From Desulfoscipio sp. XC116 (lineage in GTDB: Bacteria > Bacillota > Desulfotomaculia > Desulfotomaculales > Desulfallaceae), in the NCBI RefSeq assembly GCF_039851975.1, contig NZ_CP156660.1, positions 496,001 through 560,000 of the forward strand: DNA of 64,000 nucleotides, given 5' to 3'. Below, piece by piece: positions 52,625 to 62,878 of the stretch. The notes beneath the pieces were generated by a model, which was not told the origin of the DNA, did no database searches, and worked only from the letters and a program-made list of their open reading frames with translations. How positions within the stretch are numbered: the first letter of the stretch is position 1; the number at the start of each line of letters is the position of its first letter. The translations under genes and the position numbers were made by a program.

Positions 52625-54292
52625 ATGGAAATAACGGCTGCCCAAGCCCTGGTGCAGTGCCTGGAAAAAGAACAAGTGGAAGTGATATTCGGCTATCCCG
52701 GTGGCGCCACCCTGCCGTTGTACGATGCCCTATATGATTCGCCCATCCGGCATGTGCTGGTGCGGCATGAACAGGGGGCGGTGCACGCGGCTGACGGGTA
52801 TGCCCGGGCTACCGGGCGAGTGGGCGTGGTGATGGCCACCTCGGGACCCGGGGCCACCAATCTGGTCACCGGTATAGCCAATGCATACATGGACTCCATA
52901 CCCCTGGTTCTTTTCACCGGCCAGGTGCCCACCAACCAGGTGGGTACCGATGCTTTTCAGGAAGTGGATATCACCGGCATTACTATACCGGTAACCAAAC
53001 ATAATTACCTGGTTAAGGATGCCGCCCAACTGCCCCGGATCATTAAAAACGCGTTTCACATTGCCGCCACCGGGCGGCCCGGTCCGGTGCTGATCGACCT
53101 GCCCAAGGACGTGGCCCAGGCCATGATTAAATTTCAATATCCTGAAACAGTGCAGCTGCGCGGCTACAGGCCTACTTTTCGCGGCCATCCCCATCAGATT
53201 GCCGAGGCGGCCCGGCTGATCGGCCGGGCCGAAAGGCCGGTGATTTACGCCGGGGGCGGCATATTAGGCAGCCGGTCCAGCGCGGAGCTGCTGGCTCTGG
53301 CTGAGACCATCAATGCGCCGGTCACCAATACCTTCATGGGCCTGAGCAGCTTTCCCGGTGATCACCCGCTGTTTCTGGGCATGCTGGGGCTGCATGGCAA
53401 ACGATCCGCCAACCTGGCGGTAACCAACTGCGATTTGCTGATTGCCCTGGGTGCCCGGTTTGACGACCGGGTGACCGGCAAGGTTGCCGAGTTCGCGCCC
53501 CGGGCCGGAGTCATTCACGTGGATATCGACCCGGCGGAAATAGGCAAGAACATACCGGTGCACGTGCCCATTGTGGGCGATGTGAAACAGGTACTGCAGG
53601 AACTGCTGCCCCGGCTGAAAAAAAGAACCGATACCCGGTGGCTGGAGCAGATCCAGGCGTGGCAGAAGGAATATCCGCTGTTCTACGATGCCGGCTGCAG
53701 TGAGCTTAAGCCCCAATACGTGGTGGAGAAGCTGGACGAGATTACCGGGGGCAATGCCGTGGTGGCCACCGATGTAGGTCAGCACCAAATGTGGGTGGCT
53801 CAATTCTACCGGTTTAAACGCGTCGGCGGTTTAATTTCCTCCGGGGGTCTCGGCACCATGGGGTTCGGGCTGCCTGCAGCCATGGGCGCCCAAGTGGGCT
53901 TGCCCGGCGAACAGGTGATTCTGGTGGTGGGTGACGGGGGGTTCCAGATGACCATGCAGGAACTGGCCACCATTGTGGAACAGAAGCTGCCCCTGAAGAT
54001 GATTATTTTAAACAATTATGTGCTGGGCATGGTGCGCCAGCTGCAAAAGGTTTATTGCCAGGGCCGGTACATGGCCGTGGATTTCCGGTTCCATCCGGAC
54101 TTTGAAACGCTGGCCCGGGCATACGGAATTAAAGGATATACCATGCGCACCAAGGAGGAAGTGGACGAACTGCTGCCCCGGGCCCTGGCTGAGCCGGGGG
54201 CGGTTTTGATTAATTGTCTGGTTAGCGCCGAGGAAAATGTCAGTCCCATGGTGCTGGCCGGTAAATCCATCACTGAAGCTATTGATTGTTGA
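52625..54292 (+). CDS. ilvB: Acetolactate synthase-type large subunit, second copy
   Basis: The 555-residue protein is a full paralogue of the ilvB at 49129: YPGGATLPLYDAL, RHEQGAVHAADGYARATG (catalytic Glu), and GDGGFQMTMQELATIVEQK with NN for TPP-Mg. No small-subunit gene follows it. It could share the IlvN at 50799, be insensitive to feedback, or prefer a different keto acid pair. It comes after a repeat-rich 303-bp gap and may have its own promoter; TATAAT occurs at about 52576. Confidence 0.9.
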   Translation: MEITAAQALVQCLEKEQVEVIFGYPGGATLPLYDALYDSPIRHVLVRHEQGAVHAADGYARATGRVGVVMATSGPGATNLVTGIANAYMDSIPLVLFTGQVPTNQVGTDAFQEVDITGITIPVTKHNYLVKDAAQLPRIIKNAFHIAATGRPGPVLIDLPKDVAQAMIKFQYPETVQLRGYRPTFRGHPHQIAEAARLIGRAERPVIYAGGGILGSRSSAELLALAETINAPVTNTFMGLSSFPGDHPLFLGMLGLHGKRSANLAVTNCDLLIALGARFDDRVTGKVAEFAPRAGVIHVDIDPAEIGKNIPVHVPIVGDVKQVLQELLPRLKKRTDTRWLEQIQAWQKEYPLFYDAGCSELKPQYVVEKLDEITGGNAVVATDVGQHQMWVAQFYRFKRVGGLISSGGLGTMGFGLPAAMGAQVGLPGEQVILVVGDGGFQMTMQELATIVEQKLPLKMIILNNYVLGMVRQLQKVYCQGRYMAVDFRFHPDFETLARAYGIKGYTMRTKEEVDELLPRALAEPGAVLINCLVSAEENVSPMVLAGKSITEAIDC

Positions 54293-54307
54293 TATGGGGG
54301 GATCCGC

Positions 54308-55840
54308 ATGAACAACCGGGTGTATATTTTTGACACTACTCTGCGTGACGGGGAGCAATCCCCGGGGGTGAGTTTAAATGTCAGCGAAAAGTTGGAGATT
54401 GCCAAACAACTGGCCCGGCTGGGTGTGGATATTATTGAGGCGGGTTTTCCCATCACCTCTCAGGGTGATTTTGAAGCCGTAAAAAGCATTGCCCGGGAGG
54501 TGCGGGGGGTAACCGTGGCCGGGCTGGCCCGTCCCAATTTTGCCGATATCGACCGGGCCTGGGAGGCCGTCAAACAGGCCGATCAGGCGCGTATCCACAC
54601 TTTTATCGCCACTTCGGATATTCATCTCAAGCACAAGCTGCGTATGAACAGGGAACAAGTGCTGGAGGCCGCCGTGGCGGGGGTAAAGCGTGCCAAAAGC
54701 TATACTGCCGACGTTGAGTTTTCCGCCGAGGACGCTTCCCGCAGTGATTTGGATTTTTTATGCCGGGTGTTGGAGGCGGTCATTGGGGCGGGAGCAACCA
54801 CCGTTAATATACCCGACACCGTGGGCTACACCACTCCGGATGAATATGCCGAGTTTATCCGCAGTATTATGACCCGCACCAAAGGCATTGAAAGAGCCAT
54901 CGTCAGCGTGCACTGCCATGATGACCTGGGCTTGGCCGTGTCCAATTCCCTGGCGGCGGTGCTGGCCGGAGCCAGGCAAGTGGAAGGGGCCATCAACGGT
55001 ATCGGGGAAAGGGCGGGCAACGCTTCTATCGAGGAATTTGTCATGGCTTTATATACCAGGCGTGACCGGTACGGTCTGGAAACGGCCGTCAATACCGAAG
55101 AAATATACCGCACCAGCAAGCTGGTGAGCAAACTCACCGGCATGGATATTCAGCCCAATAAGGCGGTGGTGGGCAAGAACGCCTTTGCTCACGAATCGGG
55201 CATTCACCAGGACGGGGTTTTGAAAGAGCGCACCACCTATGAAATTATGAACCCGGCCATGGTGGGCCTGTCCCACAGCAATTTGGTGCTGGGCAAGCAC
55301 AGCGGGCGGCACGCTTTCCGCTCCCGGCTGGTGGAATTGGGCTTCGTATTAAATGAAGATGAGCTGAATAAAGCTTTTGCCCGTTTCAAGGATTTGGCCG
55401 ACCGTAAGAAGGAAATCACCGACCAGGATATTGAGGCCATTGTAGAAAACGAGATTCGCAAAGTGCCGGCTGTCTATGAACTGTCCTACTTGCATATCAG
55501 CAGCGGCACCACGGTGGTGCCCACAGCCACGGTCGGCTTGGCCAGGGGCGAAGAAATGCTGGAGGAGGCGGCCTGCTGCGGTAATGGCCCGGTGGACGCT
55601 ATCTGCAAGGCGGTGGACAAAATAACGGGCTACAGCTGCCGGCTGGCCAGCTGGGGCATTAACGCCATCACCGCCGGTAAGGACGCTCTGGGCGAAGTTA
55701 CTTTGCGTATAGCCGAGAACAATCACGAAAAGCTGTACATGGGCCGGGGCATCAGTACCGACGTGCTGGAAGCCAGTGCCCGGGCTTATGTCAACGCAGT
55801 CAATAAAATGATTTACGAAAAAGATAATCACTGTGATTAA
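54308..55840 (+). CDS. leuA: 2-Isopropylmalate synthase
   Basis: The 510-residue protein has the DRE-TIM barrel motif [15 protein letters not shown] at the start, [21 protein letters not shown] (metal ligands), and a C-terminal LeuA regulatory domain (about 390-505). It condenses 2-ketoisovalerate with acetyl-CoA, the first step to leucine. GGGGGG-type ribosome site precedes ATG 54308, 15 bases after the second ilvB. Confidence 0.96.
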   Translation: MNNRVYIFDTTLRDGEQSPGVSLNVSEKLEIAKQLARLGVDIIEAGFPITSQGDFEAVKSIAREVRGVTVAGLARPNFADIDRAWEAVKQADQARIHTFIATSDIHLKHKLRMNREQVLEAAVAGVKRAKSYTADVEFSAEDASRSDLDFLCRVLEAVIGAGATTVNIPDTVGYTTPDEYAEFIRSIMTRTKGIERAIVSVHCHDDLGLAVSNSLAAVLAGARQVEGAINGIGERAGNASIEEFVMALYTRRDRYGLETAVNTEEIYRTSKLVSKLTGMDIQPNKAVVGKNAFAHESGIHQDGVLKERTTYEIMNPAMVGLSHSNLVLGKHSGRHAFRSRLVELGFVLNEDELNKAFARFKDLADRKKEITDQDIEAIVENEIRKVPAVYELSYLHISSGTTVVPTATVGLARGEEMLEEAACCGNGPVDAICKAVDKITGYSCRLASWGINAITAGKDALGEVTLRIAENNHEKLYMGRGISTDVLEASARAYVNAVNKMIYEKDNHCD

Positions 55841-55854
55841 AATGGGGGTGACAA

Positions 55855-57120
55855 ATGATGGCCATGACCATCACCGAAAAGATACTGGCCGCTCATGCCG
55901 GGATGGACCGGGTGGAGCCCGGGCAGCTGATTAATGTTAAGGTTGATCTGGCTCTGGGTAATGATATCACCGCCCCCGTAGCCGTCCGTGAATTTGAAAG
56001 AATAGGCGTTAAGACAGTTTGGGACCGGGAGCGGGTGGTAATTGTACCCGACCATTTCGTGCCCAACAAGGATATCAAGTCGGCGGAGCAGGTTAAAGGA
56101 TTAAGGGAATTTGTCCGCAAGCATAACCTGACCCATTTTTACGAAGTGGGCCGCATGGGCGTTGAGCACTGCCTGCTGCCCGAGCAGGGGCTGGTGGGAC
56201 CCGGCGATCTGGTTATCGGCGCCGACAGCCATACCTGCACCTATGGTGCCCTGGGGGCATTTTCCACCGGGGTGGGCAGCACTGATCTGGCTGCGGCCAT
56301 GGCTCTGGGGGAAACCTGGCTCAAGGTGCCCGAAAGCATTAAATTTGTTTATAATGGCGAACTGCCCCGCTGGGTGGGCGGTAAAGACTTGATACTGTAT
56401 ACTATCGGCCGGATAGGCGTTGACGGGGCGCTGTACATGGCTATGGAATTTGCCGGCCCGGCTGTTGAGACTTTGGGTATCGAAGGGCGGCTGACTATGG
56501 CCAATATGGCTGTGGAGGCCGGGGCTAAAAACGGTATTGTGCCCCCGGATGAGATAACCCGCCGCTATGTTGAAGGTCGGGCCAAACGGCCCTATAAGTT
56601 TTATCAAAGCGATGCGGATGCCCGGTATGCTCAAGTTATCGAAATTGACGTCAGCAAGCTGGAACCCCAGATAGCTTTTCCCCACCTGCCCGAAAATACG
56701 CGCCCGGTAAGCGAGGCCGCCGATGTAATCATCGACCAGGTGGTCATCGGGTCCTGCACCAACGGCCGCCTGTCGGATTTGCAGCTGGCCGCCGAGGTGC
56801 TTAAAGGGCGCCGGGTAAATAATAATTTGCGGCTGCTGGTTATTCCCGGCACCCAGGATATTTACATGCAGGCGCTGCGGGAAGGGCTGGTGGAACAGTT
56901 TATCGAGGCCGGCGCGGCGGTGAGCACGCCCACCTGCGGGCCCTGCCTGGGCGGGCACATGGGCATTTTGGCCAAAGGCGAGCGGGCCCTGGCTACCACC
57001 AACCGCAATTTTGTCGGCCGGATGGGCCATCCGGAAAGTGAAGTATATCTGTGCAACCCGGCAGTGGCGGCCGCCTCGGCGGTGCTGGGCCGTATTGCCG
57101 CCCCGTGGGAGGTGGAATAA
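55855..57120 (+). CDS. leuC: 3-Isopropylmalate dehydratase, large subunit
   Basis: The 421-residue aconitase-type protein has [34 protein letters not shown] and [12 protein letters not shown], which supply the three Cys ligands of the [4Fe-4S] cluster. The short length indicates the archaeal/clostridial LeuC type, which also serves citraconate from CimA. Three possible Met starts (MMAM); the first is used. It runs directly into leuD. Confidence 0.96.
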   Translation: MMAMTITEKILAAHAGMDRVEPGQLINVKVDLALGNDITAPVAVREFERIGVKTVWDRERVVIVPDHFVPNKDIKSAEQVKGLREFVRKHNLTHFYEVGRMGVEHCLLPEQGLVGPGDLVIGADSHTCTYGALGAFSTGVGSTDLAAAMALGETWLKVPESIKFVYNGELPRWVGGKDLILYTIGRIGVDGALYMAMEFAGPAVETLGIEGRLTMANMAVEAGAKNGIVPPDEITRRYVEGRAKRPYKFYQSDADARYAQVIEIDVSKLEPQIAFPHLPENTRPVSEAADVIIDQVVIGSCTNGRLSDLQLAAEVLKGRRVNNNLRLLVIPGTQDIYMQALREGLVEQFIEAGAAVSTPTCGPCLGGHMGILAKGERALATTNRNFVGRMGHPESEVYLCNPAVAAASAVLGRIAAPWEVE

Positions 57121-57121
57121 T

Positions 57122-57634
57122 ATGCTGCTGCAAGGCAAGACATGGAAATTCGGCGCTGATGTGGATACCGATGCCATCATACCGGCCCGGTACTTAAATA
57201 CCTCCGATCCGGCCGAGCTGGCCAAACACTGCATGGAGGATGCCGATCCGGGGTTTCCCGGCAAAGTACAGCCGGGCGACATAATTGTGGCCGATAAGAA
57301 CTTCGGCTGCGGCAGTTCCCGGGAACACGCCCCCATAGCCATTAAGGCGGCCGGGGTAAGCTGTGTAATCGCCAAATCCTTTGCCCGGATATTCTACCGC
57401 AACGCCTTTAATATCGGATTGCCTATATTTGAGTGTCCCGAGGCGGCCCTGGCCATCCGGGAAGGCGATGCGCTAACCGTGGATTCGGCGCAAGGTTTGA
57501 TTAAAAACCTGACTAAAAACGAAACCTACCAGGCTACCCCGGTGCCCGAGTTTATGCAGCAAATCATTGCCGCCGGAGGGCTGATCGGCTATGTATCGGA
57601 AAGACTGCGGGGAGCGGAACAAGGAGTGAAATAA
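57122..57634 (+). CDS. leuD: 3-Isopropylmalate dehydratase, small subunit
   Basis: The 170-residue swivel-domain protein has [15 protein letters not shown] and [13 protein letters not shown], the LeuD signature. It pairs with LeuC. ATG 57122 is one base after the leuC stop, with GGGAGGTGG upstream; the frame is open further 5' but overlaps leuC. Short type, as expected with this LeuC. Confidence 0.96.
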   Translation: MLLQGKTWKFGADVDTDAIIPARYLNTSDPAELAKHCMEDADPGFPGKVQPGDIIVADKNFGCGSSREHAPIAIKAAGVSCVIAKSFARIFYRNAFNIGLPIFECPEAALAIREGDALTVDSAQGLIKNLTKNETYQATPVPEFMQQIIAAGGLIGYVSERLRGAEQGVK

Positions 57635-57636
57635 AA

Positions 57637-58713
57637 ATGTATACTATCACGTTATTGCCCGGAGACGGTATCGGGCCGGAGGTGGTCGCCGGGGCCGTGC
57701 AGGTGTTGCAGGCGGTGCAAGAGCACACCGGTGAGGAGTTTGTGACGCGGGAGGCCCCATTTGGCGGCAATGCTTACGATAAAACAGGCACCCCGCTGCC
57801 TGAAGAAACACTTAAGCTTTGCCTTGCCGGGGATGCCGTGCTGCTGGGAGCGGTGGGCGGTCCCAAGTGGGATCATCTGCCCGTGCAGCAGCGCCCCGAG
57901 GTGGGTGCGCTGCTGCCCCTGCGCAAAAATCTGGAGGTATTCGCCAACCTGCGCCCGTCGATTGTTTTCCCGGCCCTGGCTGATGCCAGCACCCTGAAAC
58001 GGGAAGTTGTGGACGGACTTGATATAATGGTGGTGCGGGAACTTACCGGAGGTATCTATTTTGGCTCCAAACACCGGGAAACGCTGCCGGAAGGCGGTGT
58101 CAAGGTGGTCGAGACATTAGAGTACACCACCGGGGAAATTGAGCGGGTGGCCCGGGTGGCTTTTGAACTGGCCCGTAAAAGGACCGGCAAACTTACTTCG
58201 GTGGATAAAGCCAATGTGCTGGAAAGCTCGCGTTTGTGGCGGGAGGTCGTATCCGGCCTGGCCGGGGAATATCCCGATGTGGAACTTGACCACATACTGG
58301 TAGACAACTGTGCCATGCAACTGGTGCGCTATCCCAAACAATTCGACGTGCTGCTTACCGAGAACATGTTTGGCGATATATTAAGCGATCAGGCTTCACA
58401 ATTGACCGGTTCCATCGGCATGCTGCCCTCGGCCAGCCTGGGCGGTAAAGTGGGGCTGTATGAACCCATACACGGCTCCGCCCCGGACATAGCGGGACAA
58501 AACCTGGCCAACCCCATAGCCACTATCCTTTCGGTGGCTATGATGCTGCGCCACTCCTTTAACCTGCCACAGGCCGCCGAGCTGGTGGAACAGGCCGTAG
58601 CCGGCGTACTGGACGAAGGTTACCGCACCGCCGACATTATGCAGCCCGGTATGCGGCAGGTAGGCACAGTGGAGATGGCCGAGCTAATTGGGGTCAGGCT
58701 TAAACTTTCTTAA
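57637..58713 (+). CDS. leuB: 3-Isopropylmalate dehydrogenase
   Basis: The 358-residue protein has [12 protein letters not shown] at the N-terminus, [10 protein letters not shown], and [25 protein letters not shown] (metal site), then [15 protein letters not shown]. It oxidatively decarboxylates 3-isopropylmalate with NAD; with LeuCD it can also process the methylmalate made from citramalate. It follows leuD by two bases. Confidence 0.97.
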   Translation: MYTITLLPGDGIGPEVVAGAVQVLQAVQEHTGEEFVTREAPFGGNAYDKTGTPLPEETLKLCLAGDAVLLGAVGGPKWDHLPVQQRPEVGALLPLRKNLEVFANLRPSIVFPALADASTLKREVVDGLDIMVVRELTGGIYFGSKHRETLPEGGVKVVETLEYTTGEIERVARVAFELARKRTGKLTSVDKANVLESSRLWREVVSGLAGEYPDVELDHILVDNCAMQLVRYPKQFDVLLTENMFGDILSDQASQLTGSIGMLPSASLGGKVGLYEPIHGSAPDIAGQNLANPIATILSVAMMLRHSFNLPQAAELVEQAVAGVLDEGYRTADIMQPGMRQVGTVEMAELIGVRLKLS

Positions 58714-58724
58714 ACTTGTTGATA

Positions 58725-58783
58725 GGTGCCGGGTGTTGAAATGTTGAAAATCTAAGATTTTCAACATTTTAGCACCCGGCACC
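58725..58783 (+). repeat. Long two-part hairpin between leuB and cimA
   Basis: GGTGCCGGGTG/CACCCGGCACC and ATGTTGAAAATC/GATTTTCAACAT are nested arms with a small internal loop and a 3-base cap. No T-run follows. It resembles the palindrome near 52330 in sequence type and position, 11 bases after a stop codon inside the same operon. Confidence 0.75.
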
Positions 58784-58926
58784 GGAGCCTGCCTTTTCGA
58801 ACACCCACTTTAAACTATAACAACGGCTGGTCTGAACCCGCGGGAAATCCCGGGTCGAAAAAACAGGTGATTGTTTCCTTCCCGGGCCGGCGGTAAACTT
58901 TTTTCAGGAAAGGAACGGAGATAGAC

Positions 58927-60543
58927 TTGCCAAGAGTGGAAATATATGATACGACCTTGCGGGACGGGAACCAGGGAGAGGGTATTTCCTTGTCCGCTAA
59001 GGATAAAGTTAAAATAGCCCTCAGACTGGATGAACTGGGCTTTCATTATATTGAGGGGGGCTGGCCGGGTTCCAATCCCAAAGATTTGCGTTTTTTTGAA
59101 CTGATTAAGGAACACCGGCTGAAAAATGCCCGCATCTGTGCTTTTGGCAGCACCAGAAAATCTGGTATGGCCGCTGACCGAGATGAAAATTTGCAGCAAA
59201 TTGTCCGTTCCAATGTACCGGTGGCCACAGTATTTGGCAAAACATGGGACTTTCATGTCCATCATGCTTTGCTGACTACTTTAGAAGATAATCTAAACAT
59301 GATTCAAGAATCGGTGGCTTATTTAAAACAGCAAGGCATGGAAGTATTTTATGATGCCGAACATTTTTTTGACGGCTTTGCGGCAAATCAGGAATATGCT
59401 TTGGCCACATTACAGGCGGCTAAAAACGGGGGCGCCGCCCGGATTATCCTTTGCGATACCAATGGCGGACGGCTGCCCAATGAAATTTATGATATGGTAT
59501 CGGCGGCCGGCCGGGTTTTAGACGTGCCTTTAGGGGTGCACTGTCATAACGACGGCGAACTGGCCGTGGCCAACTCACTGGCCGCCGTGCAGGCCGGGGC
59601 GATCCAGGTGCAGGGCACCATTAACGGTTATGGCGAGCGCTGCGGCAATGCCAACCTGTGCTCCATTATACCCAATCTGGCCTTTAAATGCCGGCTGCCC
59701 AGCATACCCGGGCAAAGCCTGGCCGAGCTGACGGAGCTGTCCCGGTTTGTCAGTGAGTTAGCCAATATGCACCCTATGGATAACCAGCCCTATGTGGGGG
59801 GCAGTGCCTTTGCCCACAAAGCCGGGGTGCATGTTAACGCGCTGTTGAAAAATCCTCACACCTACGAGCACATTGAGCCCGAAATGGTGGGCAATCGGCG
59901 CCGGGTGCTGGTTTCCGACCAGAGCGGCTTAAGCAACTTGCAGTATAAGTACCAGGAGCTGGATTTGGGGCTGGGTTTGGACAAAGAGGAAAACCGCAGG
60001 CTGCTGGAGGAGTTAAAAGAGCTGGAAAATCAGGGCTATCAATTTGAAGGCGCCGAGGGTTCGTTTGAACTGCGCCTGCGCAAGGCCTTCCACGGTTATC
60101 AGGAGCCGTTCTCGCTGGAGAACCTAAAAATTTTGATCGAAGTGCGTGACGGCAGCGTTTATTCCGAGGCCATTATCAAGATTAATGTCAACGGTCAGGT
60201 GGTGCATACCGCCGCCGAGGGCAACGGCCCGGTTAACGCCCTGGACAATGCGCTGCGCAAGGCCCTGGAGGGTTTTTACCCGGAAATTTCCGGTATGCAG
60301 CTTAACGACTATAAAGTGCGGGTGCTGGATGAAAAGGACGGCACCGGAGCCGTGGTGCGGGTACTGGTGGAAACCGGAGACGGACACTGTTCCTGGGGTA
60401 CGGTAGGGGTAAGTCCCAATATTATCGAGGCCAGCTGGGAAGCTTTGGTGGATAGTATCGCCTATGGTTTGTTGCGACAGCGGAATAAGGATGAATTGGA
60501 TACCAAAAAAATGATTACCGGGGTTTTCCGCGGTAAATGCTAA
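58927..60543 (+). CDS. cimA: (R)-Citramalate synthase
   Basis: The 538-residue DRE-TIM enzyme begins IYDTTLRDGNQGEGISLS, and has FHYIEGGWPGSNPKD, a CimA-type feature, HCHNDGELAVANSLAAVQAGA (metal ligands), and a LeuA_dimer-like regulatory domain (about 395-530). It makes citramalate from pyruvate and acetyl-CoA, giving 2-ketobutyrate for isoleucine through LeuCDB without threonine deaminase. The TTG start has GGAACGGAG upstream. No ilvA is present in the window, in keeping with this route. Confidence 0.94.
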   Translation: MPRVEIYDTTLRDGNQGEGISLSAKDKVKIALRLDELGFHYIEGGWPGSNPKDLRFFELIKEHRLKNARICAFGSTRKSGMAADRDENLQQIVRSNVPVATVFGKTWDFHVHHALLTTLEDNLNMIQESVAYLKQQGMEVFYDAEHFFDGFAANQEYALATLQAAKNGGAARIILCDTNGGRLPNEIYDMVSAAGRVLDVPLGVHCHNDGELAVANSLAAVQAGAIQVQGTINGYGERCGNANLCSIIPNLAFKCRLPSIPGQSLAELTELSRFVSELANMHPMDNQPYVGGSAFAHKAGVHVNALLKNPHTYEHIEPEMVGNRRRVLVSDQSGLSNLQYKYQELDLGLGLDKEENRRLLEELKELENQGYQFEGAEGSFELRLRKAFHGYQEPFSLENLKILIEVRDGSVYSEAIIKINVNGQVVHTAAEGNGPVNALDNALRKALEGFYPEISGMQLNDYKVRVLDEKDGTGAVVRVLVETGDGHCSWGTVGVSPNIIEASWEALVDSIAYGLLRQRNKDELDTKKMITGVFRGKC

Positions 60544-60585
60544 TGAGATGACCGGAATTTGTCTTCCGGGCCGGAGGTAAAGAAC

Positions 60586-61398
60586 TTGACGATGCAAAAA
60601 TACCGACAGTTGAAGGACCATTTGCGGGCCTTTAAAAGCATGCTGGTAGCCTTCTCCGGCGGGGCGGACAGTACCTTTCTCCTTGATGCGGCTATCGACG
60701 TACTTGGAGCGGACAATGTGCTGGCGGTTAATTTCCATGCTCCCTTTCATGAGGAAAACGAATTAATTGAAGTGCGGGAACTGGCCGCCCACTTTAATTG
60801 CCGGCTGGAGGTTATACGGGACAGCGGTTTGTTGGATAATGCCGATTTCTGTGCCAACCCGCCCGGCCGGTGTTACATTTGTAAGGGTACTATTTTAGCC
60901 GCATTACTGGCACTGGCCGAACAAGAAGGCCTGGACGCCGTGGCTGAAGGCTCCAACGCCGATGACTCGCGTGATTATCGCCCCGGCGGGCAAGCGGTGC
61001 GGGAATTGCATGTGCTAAGCCCTTTGCAGAGCGTTTGCTTTACCAAGCAAGAAATCAGGCAGTTGTCCGGAGAGCGGGGACTGCCCACCTGGAACAAACC
61101 CTCCTCACCGTGTTTATGCTCGCGCATTCCTTACGGCAGTCCGATTACATATGCAAAACTGCGGCAAATTGAGTATGCGGAAAGTTTCTTAAAGGATGCC
61201 GGTTTCCCCGAGGTGCGGCTGCGGCATCACGACTGTTTGGCCCGCATTGAAATACCCGCCGATAAAATGGCTGATTTATTGGACGGGCAAATGCTGTCCC
61301 GGGTGCAAAGCTGCCTGAGAGGCCTGGGGTTTCAATACATAACTTTAGACCTGCACGGCCTAAGAAGCGGCAGCTTAAATGAAATATTGCGGGTTTAA
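60586..61398 (+). CDS. larE: ATP-dependent sacrificial sulfur transferase LarE
   Basis: The 270-residue PP-loop protein has VAFSGGADSTFLLDAA (about 25-40) and CYICKGTILAAL, EGSNADDSRDYRPG and SPCLCSRIPYGSPIT. LarE transfers sulfur to the pyridinium dithiocarboxylate precursor of the nickel-pincer cofactor. The extra Cys next to the sacrificial-type Cys (CLC) suggests the iron-sulfur LarE variant that recycles sulfur, which is inference. TTG 60586 is eight bases after GGAGG and is preferred over ATG 60592. It follows cimA by 42 bases. Confidence 0.9.
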   Translation: MTMQKYRQLKDHLRAFKSMLVAFSGGADSTFLLDAAIDVLGADNVLAVNFHAPFHEENELIEVRELAAHFNCRLEVIRDSGLLDNADFCANPPGRCYICKGTILAALLALAEQEGLDAVAEGSNADDSRDYRPGGQAVRELHVLSPLQSVCFTKQEIRQLSGERGLPTWNKPSSPCLCSRIPYGSPITYAKLRQIEYAESFLKDAGFPEVRLRHHDCLARIEIPADKMADLLDGQMLSRVQSCLRGLGFQYITLDLHGLRSGSLNEILRV

Positions 61399-61500
61399 GC
61401 AAGCTCCGGCAATCATGCCTGGCCTCTTAAAATAGGTTATGGTAATGTATTGCCGTTTTTTATTTACCATATAATTATAGAAGCATAAGAGGGTGCGAAA

Positions 61501-61968
61501 ATGGTTTATTCTGAAGAAGTGCTGGTTATGGAAACCGCTGTTGACGATATGAACTCGGAATTTTTTCCATATCTGGTGGACCGGCTGTTGGAGGCCGGCG
61601 CCTTGGACGCTTACTTGCAGCCCATTATTATGAAGAAGGGGCGGCCCGGGACTATGCTTACGGTGCTGGCCAGGGAGGACAGGCAAGACGTTCTTTTAAA
61701 AATTATTTACTCGGAAACATCTACTCTGGGGGTGCGCTTGCGTACTGAACGGCGCATTTGCCTGCACCGGGATTTTCTCACGGCGCAGACTGACTATGGT
61801 GCGGTGCGGGTTAAACTGGCTCTGGAAGAACCCGGGGAACAGCCGCTGAGGTACGCCCCGGAGTTCGAGGACTGCCGGGCCAGAGCTCAAGAGCACAGTG
61901 TGCCGGTACAAAGTGTATACCGGGCGGCAATGCTGGCGGTGGAGGACTCGTTAAAAAATAGTAAATAG
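61501..61968 (+). CDS. larC: LarC C-terminal domain (LarC2) as a separate protein
   Basis: The 155-residue protein matches the C-terminal part of LarC/DUF111: VLVMETAVDDMNSEFFPYLVDRLLEAGALDAYLQPI, MKKGRPGTMLTVL and STLGVRLRTERR. Full LarC is about 400 residues, and in lactobacilli is made from two frames (larC1/larC2) by frameshifting; here no larC1 frame precedes it within the 102-bp gap. LarC inserts nickel into the pincer cofactor. It may work with a LarC1 encoded elsewhere. ATG 61501 has GAGGGTG upstream. Confidence 0.85.
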   Translation: MVYSEEVLVMETAVDDMNSEFFPYLVDRLLEAGALDAYLQPIIMKKGRPGTMLTVLAREDRQDVLLKIIYSETSTLGVRLRTERRICLHRDFLTAQTDYGAVRVKLALEEPGEQPLRYAPEFEDCRARAQEHSVPVQSVYRAAMLAVEDSLKNSK

Positions 61969-62040
61969 TAACAGCACTCGTTTTCGTTGCAGGCCATGTG
62001 TTAAAATATTATAAGTAAAGTGTATTTATGGAGGCAAAGG

Positions 62041-62877
62041 ATGGAATACCTCAGGGTGCTGAAAGATAACCTCAGTCTTAATTTGGACTTGTTTAATATA
62101 GTCAGTATTATTGATATTTTAATCGTGGCCTTTGTACTTTATCGTTTAATTATGCTTATCCAAGGCACACGGGCTGTGCAATTGATTAAAGGTTTGGTGG
62201 TTCTGCTCGTAGCCACCGCGGTGAGCAGTCTGCTTAATTTGAACACCGTGCATTGGTTGCTTAGATATACTATGACAGGCCTGTTTGTGGCGCTGCCCAT
62301 TGTATTTCAGCCGGAGCTGCGCCGTGCTCTGGAAAAGCTGGGCGGCGGCGACTTCTTTGCCCGTCCGCTGACTCAGATGGCCGAAGGTGATCGGAGTGCC
62401 TTAATTAATGAGGTGGTGCGGGCGGCCCTTAATATGTCCGCTACCAGAACCGGGGCGCTGATTGTACTGGAACGCACCATAGGCCTGCAGGAATTTGCGG
62501 ATACGGGTGTCAAGATAGACGGTATGGTATCAGCGGAGCTGCTGATGAACATTTTTATCACCAAGTCGCCGCTGCACGACGGAGCCGCCATTATCCGGGG
62601 AGACAGGCTTGTCGCCGCGGCCTGCGTTTTGCCGTTATCCGAAAGCAGGGAATTAAGCAGGGAGCTGGGCACCAGGCACCGGGCCGCCGTGGGATTGACG
62701 GAGCAATCGGACGCTCCGACGGTGGTGGTATCGGAAGAAACGGGCAATGTATCCATGGCCCTGGAAGGAACCCTTTACCGGCGTTTGAATGAGGCGGGAT
62801 TGCGTGAGCTGCTGATTAAGTTTTTACAACCTGCCACCACACGCAGTGCTCTGTCTTCACTGTGGCAGAGGAGGTGA
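62041..62877 (+). CDS. cdaA: Diadenylate cyclase CdaA (DacA)
   Basis: The 278-residue protein has three N-terminal membrane helices (about 18-90) and a DisA_N cyclase domain with the catalytic SPLHDGAAII (DGA) and GTRHRAAVGL (RHR) motifs. It makes c-di-AMP from ATP at the membrane. ATG 62041 is chosen for GGAGGCAAAGG upstream and a canonical start (MEYLRVLKDN). It is immediately followed by cdaR. Confidence 0.95.
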   Translation: MEYLRVLKDNLSLNLDLFNIVSIIDILIVAFVLYRLIMLIQGTRAVQLIKGLVVLLVATAVSSLLNLNTVHWLLRYTMTGLFVALPIVFQPELRRALEKLGGGDFFARPLTQMAEGDRSALINEVVRAALNMSATRTGALIVLERTIGLQEFADTGVKIDGMVSAELLMNIFITKSPLHDGAAIIRGDRLVAAACVLPLSESRELSRELGTRHRAAVGLTEQSDAPTVVVSEETGNVSMALEGTLYRRLNEAGLRELLIKFLQPATTRSALSSLWQRR

Positions 62878-62878
62878 T

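Noticed and set aside
56101-57375. 424-codon minus-strand frame
   Set aside because: It is a high-GC shadow of leuC and leuD, which carry their full active-site motifs.
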